From the NCBI GenBank assembly GCA_037957365.1, contig JARHVA010008416.1, positions 400,001 through 464,000 on the forward strand: DNA of 64,000 nt, written 5' to 3'. This document shows, piece by piece, positions 37,227 through 50,040 of the stretch. This stretch comes from Torreya grandis (lineage: Eukaryota > Streptophyta > Pinopsida > Cupressales > Taxaceae). Position 1 is the first letter of the stretch. Every line of letters starts with the position of its first letter. The notes beneath the pieces are model-generated. The model ran no database searches and was not told where the DNA came from. It saw only the letters and a program-made list of their open reading frames with translations. Made by a program: the position numbers and the translations under genes.

Positions 37227-38370
37227 TTACTTTATTCTTTAAAAAAACATGAATTATCAACACATGTCCTATGAGTACCTTTGCATGAATATTGGAGTCA
37301 GTGATTAATTCCATGGTATTTGGAGTCAAAATTACTAGAACTACACAATTTTATTCTCATGAAAGAAGTCTCTTTGGCACCACGAATTCAAATTTTTCAT
37401 GAAAATGTTCACTCACATAATCCTCCAAGTCTATGATTATTTTTATCTTTTATCTACACCTATTGGAAGTGATATATGTCTTCACACATTGTTACACTTA
37501 TTCAAACACATCATTCATTGTGATCTTACTCTTCAAATACTTGTGGGCCCAATCATATCCACATGTCTTAATTTAATATTCTTCTTTAGTTTTTCGATGT
37601 AAACCAAAGCTTTGATTGATCATAATTATTTCCAACCTATGTGATGTTATCTTCATGTAATTTTTTATTTCTAAACTTGTTGCATATTTTTCAATCTCTA
37701 CATCGTATATCTTGTTGTGCGTGCCCAAAAAATTCTATTTTTCCAAACCCTACTTAGTTTCTGTAAATGTAGCTCAACGTTTATGAGTAGTGATTTTTGA
37801 AGATCACTCTCACATGTATGTTCTTTGAAGTAGTATTAAAAATATTTATATCCATTGGTATGTCACCATAAAAATATTTTTTTTCATGCCCTTATATATC
37901 CATTTTTACTTACTTATTCTACACATAGACAAATATAAGAGCTCCTTTCTTTAGACAAAAACTATGTAAACCTTGAGTTCCAAATAACTCAAAACTCTAA
38001 GTTACTTTCTTGCTCCATCCATATAGTGTAATCTTTCATATTATTTAAGATCTCAATAAATCTCTTTCTATGCAACCTACATAGTAGTCATCTATATTTA
38101 TAGCAAAAAAAAATTGACTCTCATTTTATTTGATGCAAGATTATCGATTCGCCTAGGATGCTCTTGCATAAGACTCCACACATAATTAAAATGTTACTTC
38201 TTTCTCAATAATAAGGTATAAATGATAAAACCATTATATTTTTTAGTTTCCAAGGCCAAGGTGTTCCATTTCACATATTGTGGTGCCTTAGTAGGTTTTT
38301 TATCAGCTTCTTCATCATCTGGATCTTTTTTGGGCCATAAATCATCATCCTACACCCAATTTTGTTGTTG
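37227..38370 (-). pseudogene. Duplicated decayed coding sequence, block B
   Basis: Matches 24382-25435. Minus-strand frames near the high end are open for a stretch: DPDDEEADKKPTKAPQYVKW and following residues (about 38230-38325), then LMQEHPRRIDNLASNKMRV (about 38110-38180). Lower down the frames break repeatedly. Similar residues in the block A copy show a coding origin, but I do not recognise the family. The plus-strand open frame at 38222-38605 is antisense to it. Confidence 0.4.
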
Positions 38371-39472
38371 TTACTCTTTGTTTATCTGGACTCATAGACA
38401 TCATAATATGTTCAAATCCTCCTATATTTTATCCTTCAAAATAATTCCCCTCTATTCTTTTCCTTTGTGGGTCTACACACAACTTTTTCCATCCACTTTC
38501 ATCAAGTATTTTCAACACTTTTTACTTCCTAAAATCTACATTCTCGACACCACTCTTTTCTTACACATACCTCTATTATATTCTCCTCATTATATAAAAC
38601 TTTAAAAATTATGTATATTTTTGTTCCATTCATATGTATACCCTCCATAAGACATGTTTATGTAGTTTTATAGTGAACATTTGCCACCTTCTCTACATGT
38701 TTATTTGGAAATTTGTACATAGTACTATCATTACCATCACTTATATTTACTTCATATTTATTGATTATTTCAATTATATAAAAATCACATTGGGTTTCAT
38801 AAAATCTCATATATTCTACATCCTTCATTGACTTTTCTGTTATAATGCATTTTTATCTGTATGCTCTAATAAATTTATCACCAGTTGATCATTTATTTAT
38901 TCAATCATCCTTATATCAATAGTTTTATGTTGATTGTTTCCTCTTCCCTAAACTTCATAGAACATCCTATTCATGTCGTGTGAAATTACATTTTAACCTC
39001 TTAAATTGGCTTTAGGATGATCATTGTTTGCATCACTCCTTTCTTTTATTATCCTCCCCACACTATGTGCAATTCAGTTTGTATTATAATTAAACACTCT
39101 AGGTTGATTTATCTTATTCTTCATCATATTTCATGTGTTGCATATAAATACATTTTCACCCCCTTCTCTTTTTCTACTCACAATACTATCTTTCTTCACA
39201 TGAATGTAGGATGATCCTAGATGTGCAACACCTTGTGCCTTCTCAACTACATTCTATGAAATTTTGTCCACATGTTCTTCTTCATCCTTTAACTTAAGGG
39301 AAAAAATTCACATCCTTCATTCCATTCTCATTCATTATCTCTTAATGTTTTTTTTCAAGTTGACCTCTGGTAACATATTCTTTCTTACTAAATTTGTGTG
39401 GAAATCTTAAAATATATAAGAATCAAGAGTTCCCATCTTCCTTTTACCTTATTTATTTCATTTACATGGTAT
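38371..39472. other. Pyrimidine-rich AT stretch, no gene recognised
   Basis: Rich in C and T on the plus strand, which produces long but hydrophobic and random-looking frames (38634-38831, 39017-39214). No repeat, domain or conserved frame is visible. Confidence 0.4.
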
Positions 39473-39800
39473 GTGTACAAAGTTGGGGGATAATTTTATG
39501 GACATTTCCCATAACATGATCACATTATTTAATAATATGATCATATTAAATAAATCAATCATGTTATTTGAATTATGGCTCAATGATTATCGAGCCATAA
39601 TGCATTCATGTTATTTAAAACAAATAATGTGATCATATTAATAATTTGATCATGTTATTTTCAAATAGGTAACATGATCATGTTAATAATACAATAATGT
39701 TCCTTGTGTCACATAATCACATTAATAATGTGATAGCATTCCCTACATCACACAATCATGTTAATAATGCAATCACATGCCCTATGTCACACAAAAAAAA
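39473..39800 (+). mobile_element. Second terminus of the long-TIR family
   Basis: GTGTACAAAGTTGGGGGATAA-like terminus (39473-39493) followed by AATTTTATGGACATTTCCC and a cluster of CATGATCACATT and ATGTGATCATATT repeats to 39790. This matches the left end of the element at 18476 in sequence and in layout. No opposite inverted terminus was found downstream in this window, so the right boundary is open, or the element is truncated. Confidence 0.65.
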
Positions 39801-40052
39801 AAAAAAATTGAACTGAACACAAAATTTACTCATTTTCCATTTTCTTTCTATAGTTTCCCTCACTCTACTCCACTTCATGATCATGTTTTTCCCTCATAAG
39901 GCCAATCCTTGACATAATTCATCTTTGAAAGTTGATAATTGATGATGCTACCATGTATAAGAGGTAGGTGCTAAAAATCTATTAATTTTTTTTTAATTTT
40001 AATATTTTATTTATTTACATTGTTTAATTAGTAATTTATTTATTTTGAATAG

Positions 40053-42107
40053 CCCATCATACTAACCCTCATGTTCCTTGGCCTAACCCTCCTAACCCTC
40101 CACCTATCCCTCTTGTTCCTCTTCCTAACCCTCTTAACCCTCCACCTAACCCTCTTCCTAAACCTCCACCTACCCCTCCTCTTAACCCTCCTATAGTTTC
40201 ACAAAATCCCCCAGGTAGTCAAGAGAGTCTAGTTGACCACATTGTGGAAAGTAAAATTGAAATTAAAGAATTAGCTATAGGAATTAAGTATCCCATTTCC
40301 ACCAACACCAACTGCACCTATCTAGCATTTTCCCTAGAGACATTATTACGTAAAATTGACGTGGATTCATATTGGGATAGTTTTAAGGGTTATTATGCTA
40401 GAAATGTATTAGTACATGAAGTAAAATACAAATACTTATCAAAAGCCTCCATTTACACCTTATTTATTGATCCAGCCACTAATCCACCAATTCCAGTAAC
40501 TATAAAACATTTTCCAATCCATCATTACCAACATAATTTAATCACAGGTAATTTTTTGGACCAATGGTGGATGGTGTTCGATTATCCACTATGTAAAAAC
40601 CATGAGGTCCAATTATATTTTTTAATAAAACTCTAATTTTAGTTTCTCTTCAATGATATTTTGAACTATTTTAATTTTAATGAGTTTCAAGATGAGGGAA
40701 AGGCTCTACACAAGATCAACCCAGTGCACGTCATGTTCCTAATCGACTTGATAGGATCCATATCCAAAAGCCACTTCAAATTGAGAACCCATATATAGTT
40801 CATCAATTCATACATATAGACACTCTATATCCACTTAGTTCACTCACTGATACTCTCATTCACCATATGATTAGGCTCTCATAGACCAATGCTAGAGATA
40901 CACCACCTAGTGTGCATACCCAACCCCATGTTTACAAATCTTATGGAGCTATATGCATTGGACCATTTGATGATGATGGCACTAGTGGTTTATAGGGATT
41001 TCATAATATTCTTATGAGTGATGAGTTTTTATCATTCACATTTGGTGTGCAAACATCAACCACTACATACATGTAGGTATATTTTATATAAATGTAATGT
41101 TAAATTTAAGTTATAATTGAAAATTTAATTTAGCTAACAATTAATTTACATAGAAATTATTTTTTATTTCTTAGGAGGTGATGGTTCCTTCATCATCATA
41201 GTTGACATTTATGTCATTTAATTTAATGAAACCATTGTTTACATTTTCATATCCAATGGGTAGCCCATCTACTATTACATCTATCTCTATTAGGATGACA
41301 ACTTTTACCAATATAGAGGTAAAATTTTGAGTTAATTTTATACTTTATGTACATTTAGTCTATGTATATTTGACTTGTAAGTTTAAGTTATCTTTATCTA
41401 TCAAATATCTCAAAATTTAAGTACAATGCTATTAAATACACTCTTAGTTTAATAAAGGAGAAAAACTTGTCATACATATCTTTGATACTTTATAGAAAAT
41501 TAAGTGAGACCTTGTTTACATTTAGTTGATGGTTAAAGTAGACACTCCTCCATTGTTGTGAGTTGAGTCAAACATAGGCATTATTATTACAATGTCATCC
41601 ACATAAGCACTGACAGAGGTATCTATTAACTTATAATTTTGAATTGTAAAAATTGACTTATTTTAATAATTTTACTACATACTTGGGATAGATATAACTT
41701 ATGTGAATGTATTGAGTATGCAGGGTCATCCCATGACGTTTGGTATTCCCAGTCGAATGATTAGTAGGGAAAATTCTCATGTTTATTTCCTATTTCAGAT
41801 GCCTATTCAAATAATTGATCCTATCACTAACTTGTTGGAGCATCAAAAAGAGATTAAGTAGGACTGAGAACTTGTAGTAAGTGCATGTTTAAATTATTTT
41901 TTATTCTAGATTAAAATTGATTTATTAACAAGTGGTTGAATGTATTTTATGTTAATTTTTCAATAATACTTGTATTTGAATAGGTTCAAATGAAAGTGAG
42001 CTATGTGCATAAGGCCTACAGGTAGACCTTAGAGCAATTTGGGGCATCCCAAGGAGAATCTTCTTTAAGGAAGGCAAAGAGAAAGAGGCAATTTGATGAT
42101 TAGGATG
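40053..42107 (+). pseudogene. Unrecognised proline-rich multi-segment gene remnant
   Basis: Plus-strand coding-like segments begin about 560 bp inside the 39473 terminus. Segment 1 (40055-40636) is open for 194 codons: a proline-rich repeat built from NPPNPPP and PLPNPL phrases, then a domain with YWDSFKGYYARNVLVHEVKY and ending near QWWMVFDYP. Its 5' edge has an acceptor-like AG, and GAGGTAGG at about 39961 could be a donor. Segment 2 (about 40698-41073) continues with SARHVPNRLDRIHIQKPLQ and a later HVYKSYGAICIGPFDDDG, with two in-frame TAG codons. Segments 3 to 5 follow near 41176, 41725 and 41984, the last ending in a basic KAKRKRQFDD tail. AT-rich gaps look like introns. I recognise no family and no DDE or helicase motif. 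It may be a transposon gene, possibly of the long-TIR family, or a captured host gene. At least two stops suggest it is dead. Confidence 0.45.
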
Positions 42108-43177
42108 TCTTATATGAGATGTGTTTTTTTGTATCCCTATATGGTAATATATAAATTTTGTCACTGTATATGTGTATATGACATTCACCTAACATTAGAT
42201 ACTATGTTGGTAGATGTTGTAATTTTTTATATGCCTATTGTGGAAATTTATGTATTATTGACATTGTATTGTGCCTATATGATTTTTTGGGAGTTTTCAT
42301 CTAAATTATGTTAATATATCTAATTTATATTCAATTTTAATTTAAAATTTTATCATGTCTTATTATTTTTATCTTCCAAACTATCATCTATCATATCTCA
42401 TATTTAATGTTGTACACAAATGAGGATTAAAAAATTGTTCTTTTCAATGCTATAAATCTCTAATGTCCCATATTTTTTTAAATTAAATTTTTTATTTGAT
42501 TGTGTGTAGTGTAAATAATTGATGACACTCTTATTTATTTTTCCTTTATCATCACCCATGTGCAATGTTTTAATTGATCATTAGCATGCAATTTTATTTC
42601 ACTTAAGGCCCATACTCAATCATGCTCATTCTTGTATAGTGCAGAGGTGAACTTCTGCCTGAGCTTGACTATGATCTCTTTAGTCTAATAAAAGGAAACC
42701 TTTCTGACTTGAAATATAATATTCACTCATGAGATAGTGATCTATCTTTTTCCAAAACCCTTTATAATCCCCTAATACCACCTAGTGCATAGTTTGCTCT
42801 TCTATGTTTAAGAATATTATGAAAGTCTTATTAATATGCTCTAAGATCATGAAGAATTTCAACCTCACTTATCCACTTTTTTCTCAACTCAATTTAAAAT
42901 CCACTCTCAAAAAATATTCTCTTAAACTAGTCAATTACTCATTTGGTCTGCTCTTAACTTGTCACCAATCTCTAAGATTTGGTCTTATTCCTTTAAATAA
43001 TTATTATTTATGACATTTTGAATATATCTTAGGAAAACATTAGGATATATGTAGGTTTCAGAATTTATAATAAATCAACCAACTATAGGTCTCTAATAGA
43101 TTGATCTTTCATTCTCAAATTCTATTTTTTTAGGTTTTTAGGTCTCTAGACCTAGTTGTTGCTCCAATAAGTTAAAT
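42108..43177. other. AT-rich stretch, no gene recognised
   Basis: Only short open frames (42804-43013, for example) without motifs, and no clear repeat. It separates the remnant above from the minus-strand LTR element. Confidence 0.4.
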
Positions 43178-43830
43178 TGTAATATTCTAAATCAGAGTAT
43201 TTTTAATTAATTTGAATTTTCTAGAATTCTTGTAAATATTAATTTATAAAATAATAATAAATTCAAATTGGAATAATTTTTTATTTCTAAATATAGATTT
43301 TGAATATTACAAAGTTACACCATAAGGGGTTTCATCTTTGGGTTTGATTATATTTGGATTACATAGTTTGAGGGATTTTGTCCTTAAATGCACTTGTAAG
43401 TGAATGATTATACATGATTAAATATTTGAATTCATAACTTGATGATCTCTTTCTTATCAATTAATTGAATATAAATACCCTTATTTCTTCCCATCCAAAT
43501 GACATGTCTTTTCCAAGGATCATGACCTTTCATCAAATGAATGTTTAATTACTAGTTAATTAATTGATAAATAATTTTTTTTTTTGTATGCATTATATCA
43601 AAGGAGACTTGAATCATAATTGGTAGAGCTCATTCTATTCCAAATTATTTAATAAAAATGGTAGTGATCTAACTTACTTGATAACTGATTGTGTTTGATC
43701 CTTAACTATTGTGTGCTTACCTTCATTGTGGCTGACTATATTTAGGCCTTCCTTGATTGCTGCATAAGTGTTAGGGAAGGATATTTGATTGTTATTATCA
43801 GAAATATTGGTGTATTTTAAGGACATTACA
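43178..43830 (-). repeat. 3' LTR (653 bp)
   Basis: Pairs with 47028-47697. On the minus strand it runs from TGTAATGTCC (43830) to GAATATTACA (43178). It shares long matching stretches with the other LTR, such as CAAATGACATGTCTTT and AATGTTAATTACTAGTTAAT, with moderate divergence and small gaps. Confidence 0.8.
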
Positions 43831-43845
43831 TACCTACCTTCCACA
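43831..43845 (-). other. Polypurine tract
   Basis: On the minus strand TGTGGAAGGTAGGTA immediately precedes the TG of the 3' LTR, the expected place for the plus-strand primer of reverse transcription. Confidence 0.65.
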
Positions 43846-44397
43846 AATTGGTTATCCTAAAGTAATAGTAAATATAGGAGTTTAAGAATTAATGTTCTTT
43901 TCAACATTGTATTTATTATTAGACATCTCACAAATGTGATAAAATACCATAAGACAATAATAGTGGTAGTGGGAATCACAAAAATTTCTATATATTTTGT
44001 ATAATTTTTCCATGATAAGATCTTACAAGCAACCAACACTCTATAATCTGTAGTTTCCTCATTTTTACTAAATAGTGAAAAATAACAATAAAAATATGAA
44101 TAACTTATATAAATCAAAAGCTAGATGCCATTTTCATGTATATTTTTAGTAGACATGTATTTTGTCTTACTAAAACCCATTAATCCATTCCTTATTATAG
44201 AGTACCAAATACATGTAAAACTTTCATATAATGCAAACATGAATTTCGTAGTGGTCCTATGTTGATCCAAATTTATCTCTTTCAAAGACAGAAAATTGCA
44301 AAGTCATAAAGGCCTACTTTATTAATACTATCATATTTAAAATATCTTTGTAGCCATGATATATCTAACTTCACCATTAATTTAATCTTGTTGGAAT

Positions 44398-44680
44398 ACG
44401 ATTACATTTCTATAAGTGAAGAATATGAATTTATTATCTTCCTTTTTGATACACCCATCTCTGAAAATTTGAATTTATTATCTCGTAGCCACGAATCCAT
44501 AATTGGCCTATGAGTTGGATCCATTTCACCCTTAATTTCCATTATCAATGAAACAGTCTCTAATATTGGAGTCATATTCATAGAGTGCGAGAGTAATATT
44601 CCTTCTATAAGTGTACTATCATAACCACATGCGGATAAGTCATTGTCACATTCTACCCTAGCATCTTCAATTAATCTCTA
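44398..44680 (-). pseudogene. Open coding segment in LTR element, unknown
   Basis: A minus-strand frame open for about 90 codons without a stop, including DARVECDNDLSACGYDST, HSMNMTPILE and DPTHRPIMDSWLRDNKF. It reads like real protein rather than noise, but I recognise no family. A further open stretch lies at 45044-45244 (NFEWHGYKDKYPFIIHLDV). Both are part of the non-gag-pol interior. Confidence 0.35.
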
Positions 44681-46019
44681 CACACAAAGTTGTGATTTTT
44701 GTTTTAGATACTCACCACCTTGAATTATGTTGTTAATCTTAGTGCACTTGTTTTTTCAAATATTTACACTATGATGTTCACTACTTTGGTCATGTAGTTA
44801 GAACCTATTCTCACTTGTTATATACATGACTTGTGACTTCCCTTTTTGAATTTCTTTTACATTCGAAGGAGAATTTATCTCTTTATATATATTCAAAGAA
44901 GCATAGTCTATGATAACTATGTACTTCTTATTAGACATTACTTCGGGACATAAGTTAACCTATATGTTAATGGTCACTTATAGAAACTTTTTGAAAACAT
45001 CACAAAAAGAGTGACATACTTTAATATGTAATCTACAAGCTTCTTATATCATAGGGTTACCAAATTTCCAATCAATCCCAAAAAGCATATTTATGACTGA
45101 TATCTCATCTTGAATGACATCAAGATGTATAATAAATGGATATTTGTCCTTGTAACCATGCCATTCAAAATTGCGCTTCGATTTTGAATATTCCTTCAAC
45201 ATTCTCTCATGGTATTTAGAAAATCCTCTATTACAAATAGCCATAACATCCCTATTTTTTCAACTAACTTCTATAAAAAAATTACTATCTTGAAATTGTT
45301 ATTTCAATAATTTTTAATGAATTTCCTTTTGAAATACTATGAAATGCATGGCAAGATTAGTTCTTGGGTGTTCACAAATATTCACAAATTTATGATATGT
45401 AGACATCAACAAAGTTTGTTATTGTTTTTGTTGTTCAATTTCCTCCCTTAACCACTTCTAAACATATAATATATAAAGCCTATGTTCTTCAATTTGGAGT
45501 GTTTGAACAAGTTTGAATATAATATGCTTTCCAACTAATGTCATTCCTAAAAGTGAATTTGATACTTGATTATTTTCACCATAATTCATCGAGACTTTTT
45601 ATGGATATTTTTATGAAGCATGATTTTGATTCTACTTGAATACATGCATAGTTATTAATTTCCATCTTTGTTATAAATTATATGCCTTATCTCTCTATTC
45701 AAAAATAGAGTGTTTTGGGTCTTCCTTGGCTACCACCAAAGTTTAGCCTCTAATTTCAATTTTTAAACCATTTATTAGTTTGATATGAAGAGTAAATTTA
45801 TTAGTTGATACTATTTTTGAAATAACTTGATCTTGATGTTTGGTAGATGGTGGTGGCTCAATGCATTGGAATATATATTGTGATATGGTTTATCTATGTT
45901 TTAATTATTTAGAAGCCAATACTTGAACCTTAAATAATGAACTATTGTTCTATGAAAACATAGTTCTGATGGTGCATTTGAATAGGGTAATTGACATGCA
46001 ATGTTCTATTATTACTAAC

Positions 46020-46340
46020 CAAGGTCAACGGGGTTGGATCCAAAAATTCTAATTGATAAAAAAATTTGCATTTGTAAAGTGACTAGGGGAAAATTATTTA
46101 ATACATAAATGATTGTCAGGATTGATATACTTGATATAATAAGAGGCAACCCTACTAATTTATTGCTTACCACTTTCAAGGTTTTCAATGGCATTCAATC
46201 AACAAAGTTATTGGGTATAGTCTCCAATTTATTAAAAGATAAGTGAAGCTCCTCTAGTTCATCTTTTGTTGTAGATAGCTGAGAATCATAGCTAAAATTA
46301 AGTTGTTTATTAATCTCCTCCATAAATTTTTATAATCCAA
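46020..46340 (-). pseudogene. Leucine-rich-repeat gene fragment in LTR element
   Basis: A minus-strand frame contains two consecutive 23-residue units matching the LxxLxLSxNxLxxLP consensus: LEELHLSFNKLETIP (46210-46254) and LKTLKVVSNKLVGLP (about 46143-46188), with one in-frame TGA between them. This form is typical of intracellular plant LRR proteins such as the Ras-group-related type, or LRR regions of some plant kinases, and is not a retrotransposon protein. The fragment is upstream-proximal in the element and is interpreted as captured host sequence. The parent gene is unknown. Confidence 0.55.
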
Positions 46341-47014
46341 TGTTCTATGACTTTGACTCCTAATTTTTCCATATTCTATCAATTATTGTGGTTGTCTCTG
46401 CATATTATTTATTTTCAAGACCGTAGCCCATGATATCTTTTTTATAGTGTGCATTAATTAGATAATCAATTGGTTTATTAAACTTAAAAATTGTGTTCAT
46501 GGAATAATCCTCAAGACCTCTCTCCTACACACACTGAATTTTATCTTCACTCTGATGTAGACAACACATTAACATCATCATTAGTGTTTTGGATAGGTAA
46601 CTCATGTTCATCTCTAATATCTAGAGTTTTTATGTCATTCCTCTCAATAGATAGGTCTCTATAAATATCAACTTCTTATTAGTTAAGTATGTTTGTGCAT
46701 TCCCTTAGTTCAATGTTGGATACCTCATTCATTTACTTATGGATAGGGAAGTCAGTCTTACAATTTTTCATGTTCCTTTCTTCTGCGGCCTCTTAAAAAT
46801 TTAATTTCTATTCATATTCAGTAATTCCATAACTATGATTCACAATTTATTCTTCTTCATAGTGCCTGTTTCCATTCCATGACTCTTTTAAATCCAAAAA
46901 GTTTGAAAAGGAGATTTCTTTTTGAATCTTTATTAAAAGGATGTTGTACGACTCATAACTATCCACAATTTCATTATGTAGTGACCCCATGGTTTAAGGA
47001 TGGCAAGATAAATA

Positions 47015-47027
47015 GCTTTGATACCAA
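47015..47027 (-). other. Primer-binding site
   Basis: TTGGTATCAAAGC on the minus strand directly after the 5' LTR. TGGTATCxxAGC is the common initiator-tRNA-Met-type PBS of plant LTR elements. Confidence 0.7.
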
Positions 47028-47697
47028 TATAATATTCCAAATCAAAATATTTTACATAAATTTGGATTTTCCAAAATTCTTTTAAATAATATTTTATAAA
47101 ATAATTATTTAAATAATAATAAATTAAAATTGAATTAATTATTTATTTTTTAATATTACAAAGATATGCCACAAGGAGTTTCATCCTTGGGTTTGATTAT
47201 AATGATTTCCATCCTTGTATCTAGTTTATACAATTTAAGGGGTGTTTTCCTTAAATGTAATTTTAAACGGCTGCTTATACATGATTAAATATTTGAATTC
47301 ATAATTCAATGATCTCTTTCTCATCAATTTGTTGAATATAAATACCCTCATTGCTTCTCATCCAAATGACATGTCTTTGCCAAGGATCATGACATTTCAT
47401 CAAATGAATGTTAATTACTAGTTAATTAATTGATAAATAATAATTGTTTTTGTATGTAATCTATAAAGGGCGATTTTACTTCATAATTGGAAACACTCCT
47501 TTCATGGAAAATAATTTAATAAAAATGGTAGTGACTTAACTTCCTTGATTATTGACTGCACTTGATCCTTAATTAATGAATTCTTTCCTTCATTATGGCT
47601 AGTTTTTTTTAGGCCTTCATTGACTATTGTGCAAGTGTTAGGGGAGGATCCTTTATTGCTATGATTCTGACTGTTGTTGGATTTTAATAACATTACA
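47028..47697 (-). repeat. 5' LTR (670 bp)
   Basis: Pairs with 43178-43830. On the minus strand it starts TGTAATGTTA and ends GAATATTATA, where the 3' LTR has ATTACA, so the final CA has mutated. The LTRs differ at many positions and by indels, so insertion is not recent. Confidence 0.8.
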
Positions 47698-49299
47698 CAA
47701 TTTATCAAAATAGAGTTAGTAGATCTTAAAAATTATATTTATACTAGTATTTTAGAAATTATAATAAGTTCCAACCCTTACCCAAGTTTATAGAACTCAA
47801 ATCAACCAAAAATCATCTTACCTTATGCAAAACTTTCTAAAAAATGGTTTTCTATTGGTGTAAAAAAAGGTACTTTGTACCTGTAATTTCAAACCTCTTA
47901 TCAACCCAATGATACTTGGAATAAGTTATAAGATATGTTACCCAATTGATCCTAAATTTTTAGACCTTATTGTTTAATCATTTTTTTTTTGAATGGTGTT
48001 TTACTCATGAAATTCTTACTTAGGATTTAGTTAGAATTTTTGCAAGCTGTGAGCTAATTATTGATAGTCCATAGAGCTTGTTGGGATTTTATATGATATA
48101 ACACATGTATATTGGTCTTTAAAAACCTCTTCAACTACTTAAATACTCTATTTGAGTTCATATAATAGATTCCACATGTAAATAAGCGTCTAAAAATGAT
48201 TGTAATAGTAAAAATACAAATTTCTTGATGGTTTCACAAATATAACTCAAATTTAAGCTTACAATCAATATGAAAGGATTATAATCATATTATAAAAGGA
48301 TAATACAATGGAAACATGCAATAAGATTCAAAAATATTTATTATGTGCAATAATAAATCATTTACACAGTCCCTCTCCATTGAGATAGAGCTAAAACATA
48401 TACTCTAACCTATTCAAAACTAATATTTTTTTTCCCTTTTAAGTTCTTTGCTTGGTCTTGTATGGTTCCTCATCATTAGGAATGAGGATTATCACTTTGT
48501 TAGAGTCTAAACCAAATCTAGTAATTTCATAAACTTACTTAGATTCTCTCATACTCATTCAAATTAAACTTACTAAACTGACCTAGTTTATAGGTCTTAA
48601 TAATTACCTAAGACCATTGTCAACATAGATTCTATCTGTATTTGGTGATGCTCCTGCATCACATTTACTATCCTCCAACATACCCTTTTTGTCATTCACC
48701 CTTTGCACTCTCTCACTATACATTCCTTAGGTTTGGCTATGTTTATATGCCTTCCTCTTCTTTAATACTTTCAAGAATACTTCTTTTAGCTCTTATATCT
48801 ACTTATTTAAACCACTCAATCTACTTTCAAAGGCCTCCACACTGCTTTACACTTTCTTGTAATTTTCCCTTAAAGGGATATTTTTCCTAATAGGACTAAT
48901 GCAGATTCTTGAGATTGTTTTATGACCCTTTAACACCATCAATACCTCAAATGTGATGTACTTCAAATCCCCATTGAGGTCGCTAAACCTAGGTTAACAC
49001 CCATTGATCATTCTATTGATTTTTAGGCCTATCCATTAAGGGTATTGGGCCTCCTATAATTTATATTGGATAACTGATCTTTGACAAGATCATAAACCTA
49101 TTTTATCCTCCAAATCACCTTGAATACTTAAAATACACTTTCATACAAAAGTGGGTGAAAAAAGGGAAAGAGAAAGAGTTGCATGGGATGTGGGGTTTAG
49201 GAGATTAGGGGTAAGTACTATGAGTCATTAGAGTAGGTAGGAGTTTTTGGACAGAGGTATATATATCAATAATATGGGAAATTGTGTGGAGGATTGAGT
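47698..49299. other. AT-rich stretch, no gene recognised
   Basis: No domain, repeat or long frame is visible. The frame at 48642-48890 is pyrimidine-rich and low in information. Confidence 0.4.
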
Positions 49300-49961
49300 C
49301 ATTACCATTTAGGAAAGAAGAAACACTATCAATAAATGTTGTCAAAGTTTAAGTTGTGGTTATAGAACTCTTTTTATAATGTTTCCTTACCAAAAAATGT
49401 CACTACCAACATGTCTATGGAGGATAATGTCCAATACCAAGTTCTTGACCTAACATCATGATCGAATGACAAACCCACCATCCATTTTGGCCTCAAGAAC
49501 ACCCTTCCTAATACAATAAAAATGTAGTTTTTTAGCTTAAGTTTAAACACACATAAAAAAAATTGTAAGTCATTTATACAAATTATCAAATCCTTCACGT
49601 ACCTATTTAATCCCTATAATAACACACTATATCACTCATGTGTATCATTCAAGAGAAATATGTTCAACAAATTGTAGTGATGGGTCCTAAAATGTAATTT
49701 TTTGCCATTGAATAGACAACTTCTTGAGTTCTAATTTCAATTTATACATTTGGGACCTAAAATTGAGAATATATCACTTCAATCACATTTGTATAAAAAA
49801 TTACATGTGATCGCACTTATATGATGTTAAAATCCACCCAAAAGTGCATTTTCACTACCATTTTAGAGTACGGAAACACTGACAATAAATGTTGTCAAAG
49901 TTTATGTCATGGTTGAAAACTCTCTTTCTTATGCTTCCTAACCAAAAAATAGCACTAGAAA

Positions 49962-50040
<79 letters not shown>

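Larger units (their letters stand above)
43178..47697 (-). mobile_element. Non-autonomous LTR retrotransposon with LRR cargo
   Basis: All structural marks are present on the minus strand: a 5' LTR (47697-47028), a PBS TTGGTATCAAAGC (47027-47015) matching the initiator tRNA-Met type, an interior of 3.2 kb, a purine-rich tract GGAAGGTAGGTA directly before the 3' LTR, and the 3' LTR (43830-43178). LTR ends are TGTAATGT and ATATTACA. The interior has no recognisable gag, protease, reverse transcriptase, RNase H or integrase. Instead it has broken coding sequence including two leucine-rich-repeat units. It is thus a large non-autonomous element, perhaps mobilised by a related gypsy element. The flanks TAAAT and CAATT do not form a target duplication, which may reflect decay or recombination. 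Confidence 0.75.

Noticed and set aside
38222..38605. 127-codon plus-strand open frame
   Set aside because: The strand is pyrimidine-rich, which suppresses stops; the product is low in information, and the minus strand of its left part shows the better-supported decayed coding sequence.
40060..40200. Interstitial telomere-like CCTAACCCT repeats
   Set aside because: The units are irregular and keep an open proline-rich reading frame joined to a downstream coding segment; plant telomere repeats are CCCTAAA, which is not the dominant unit.
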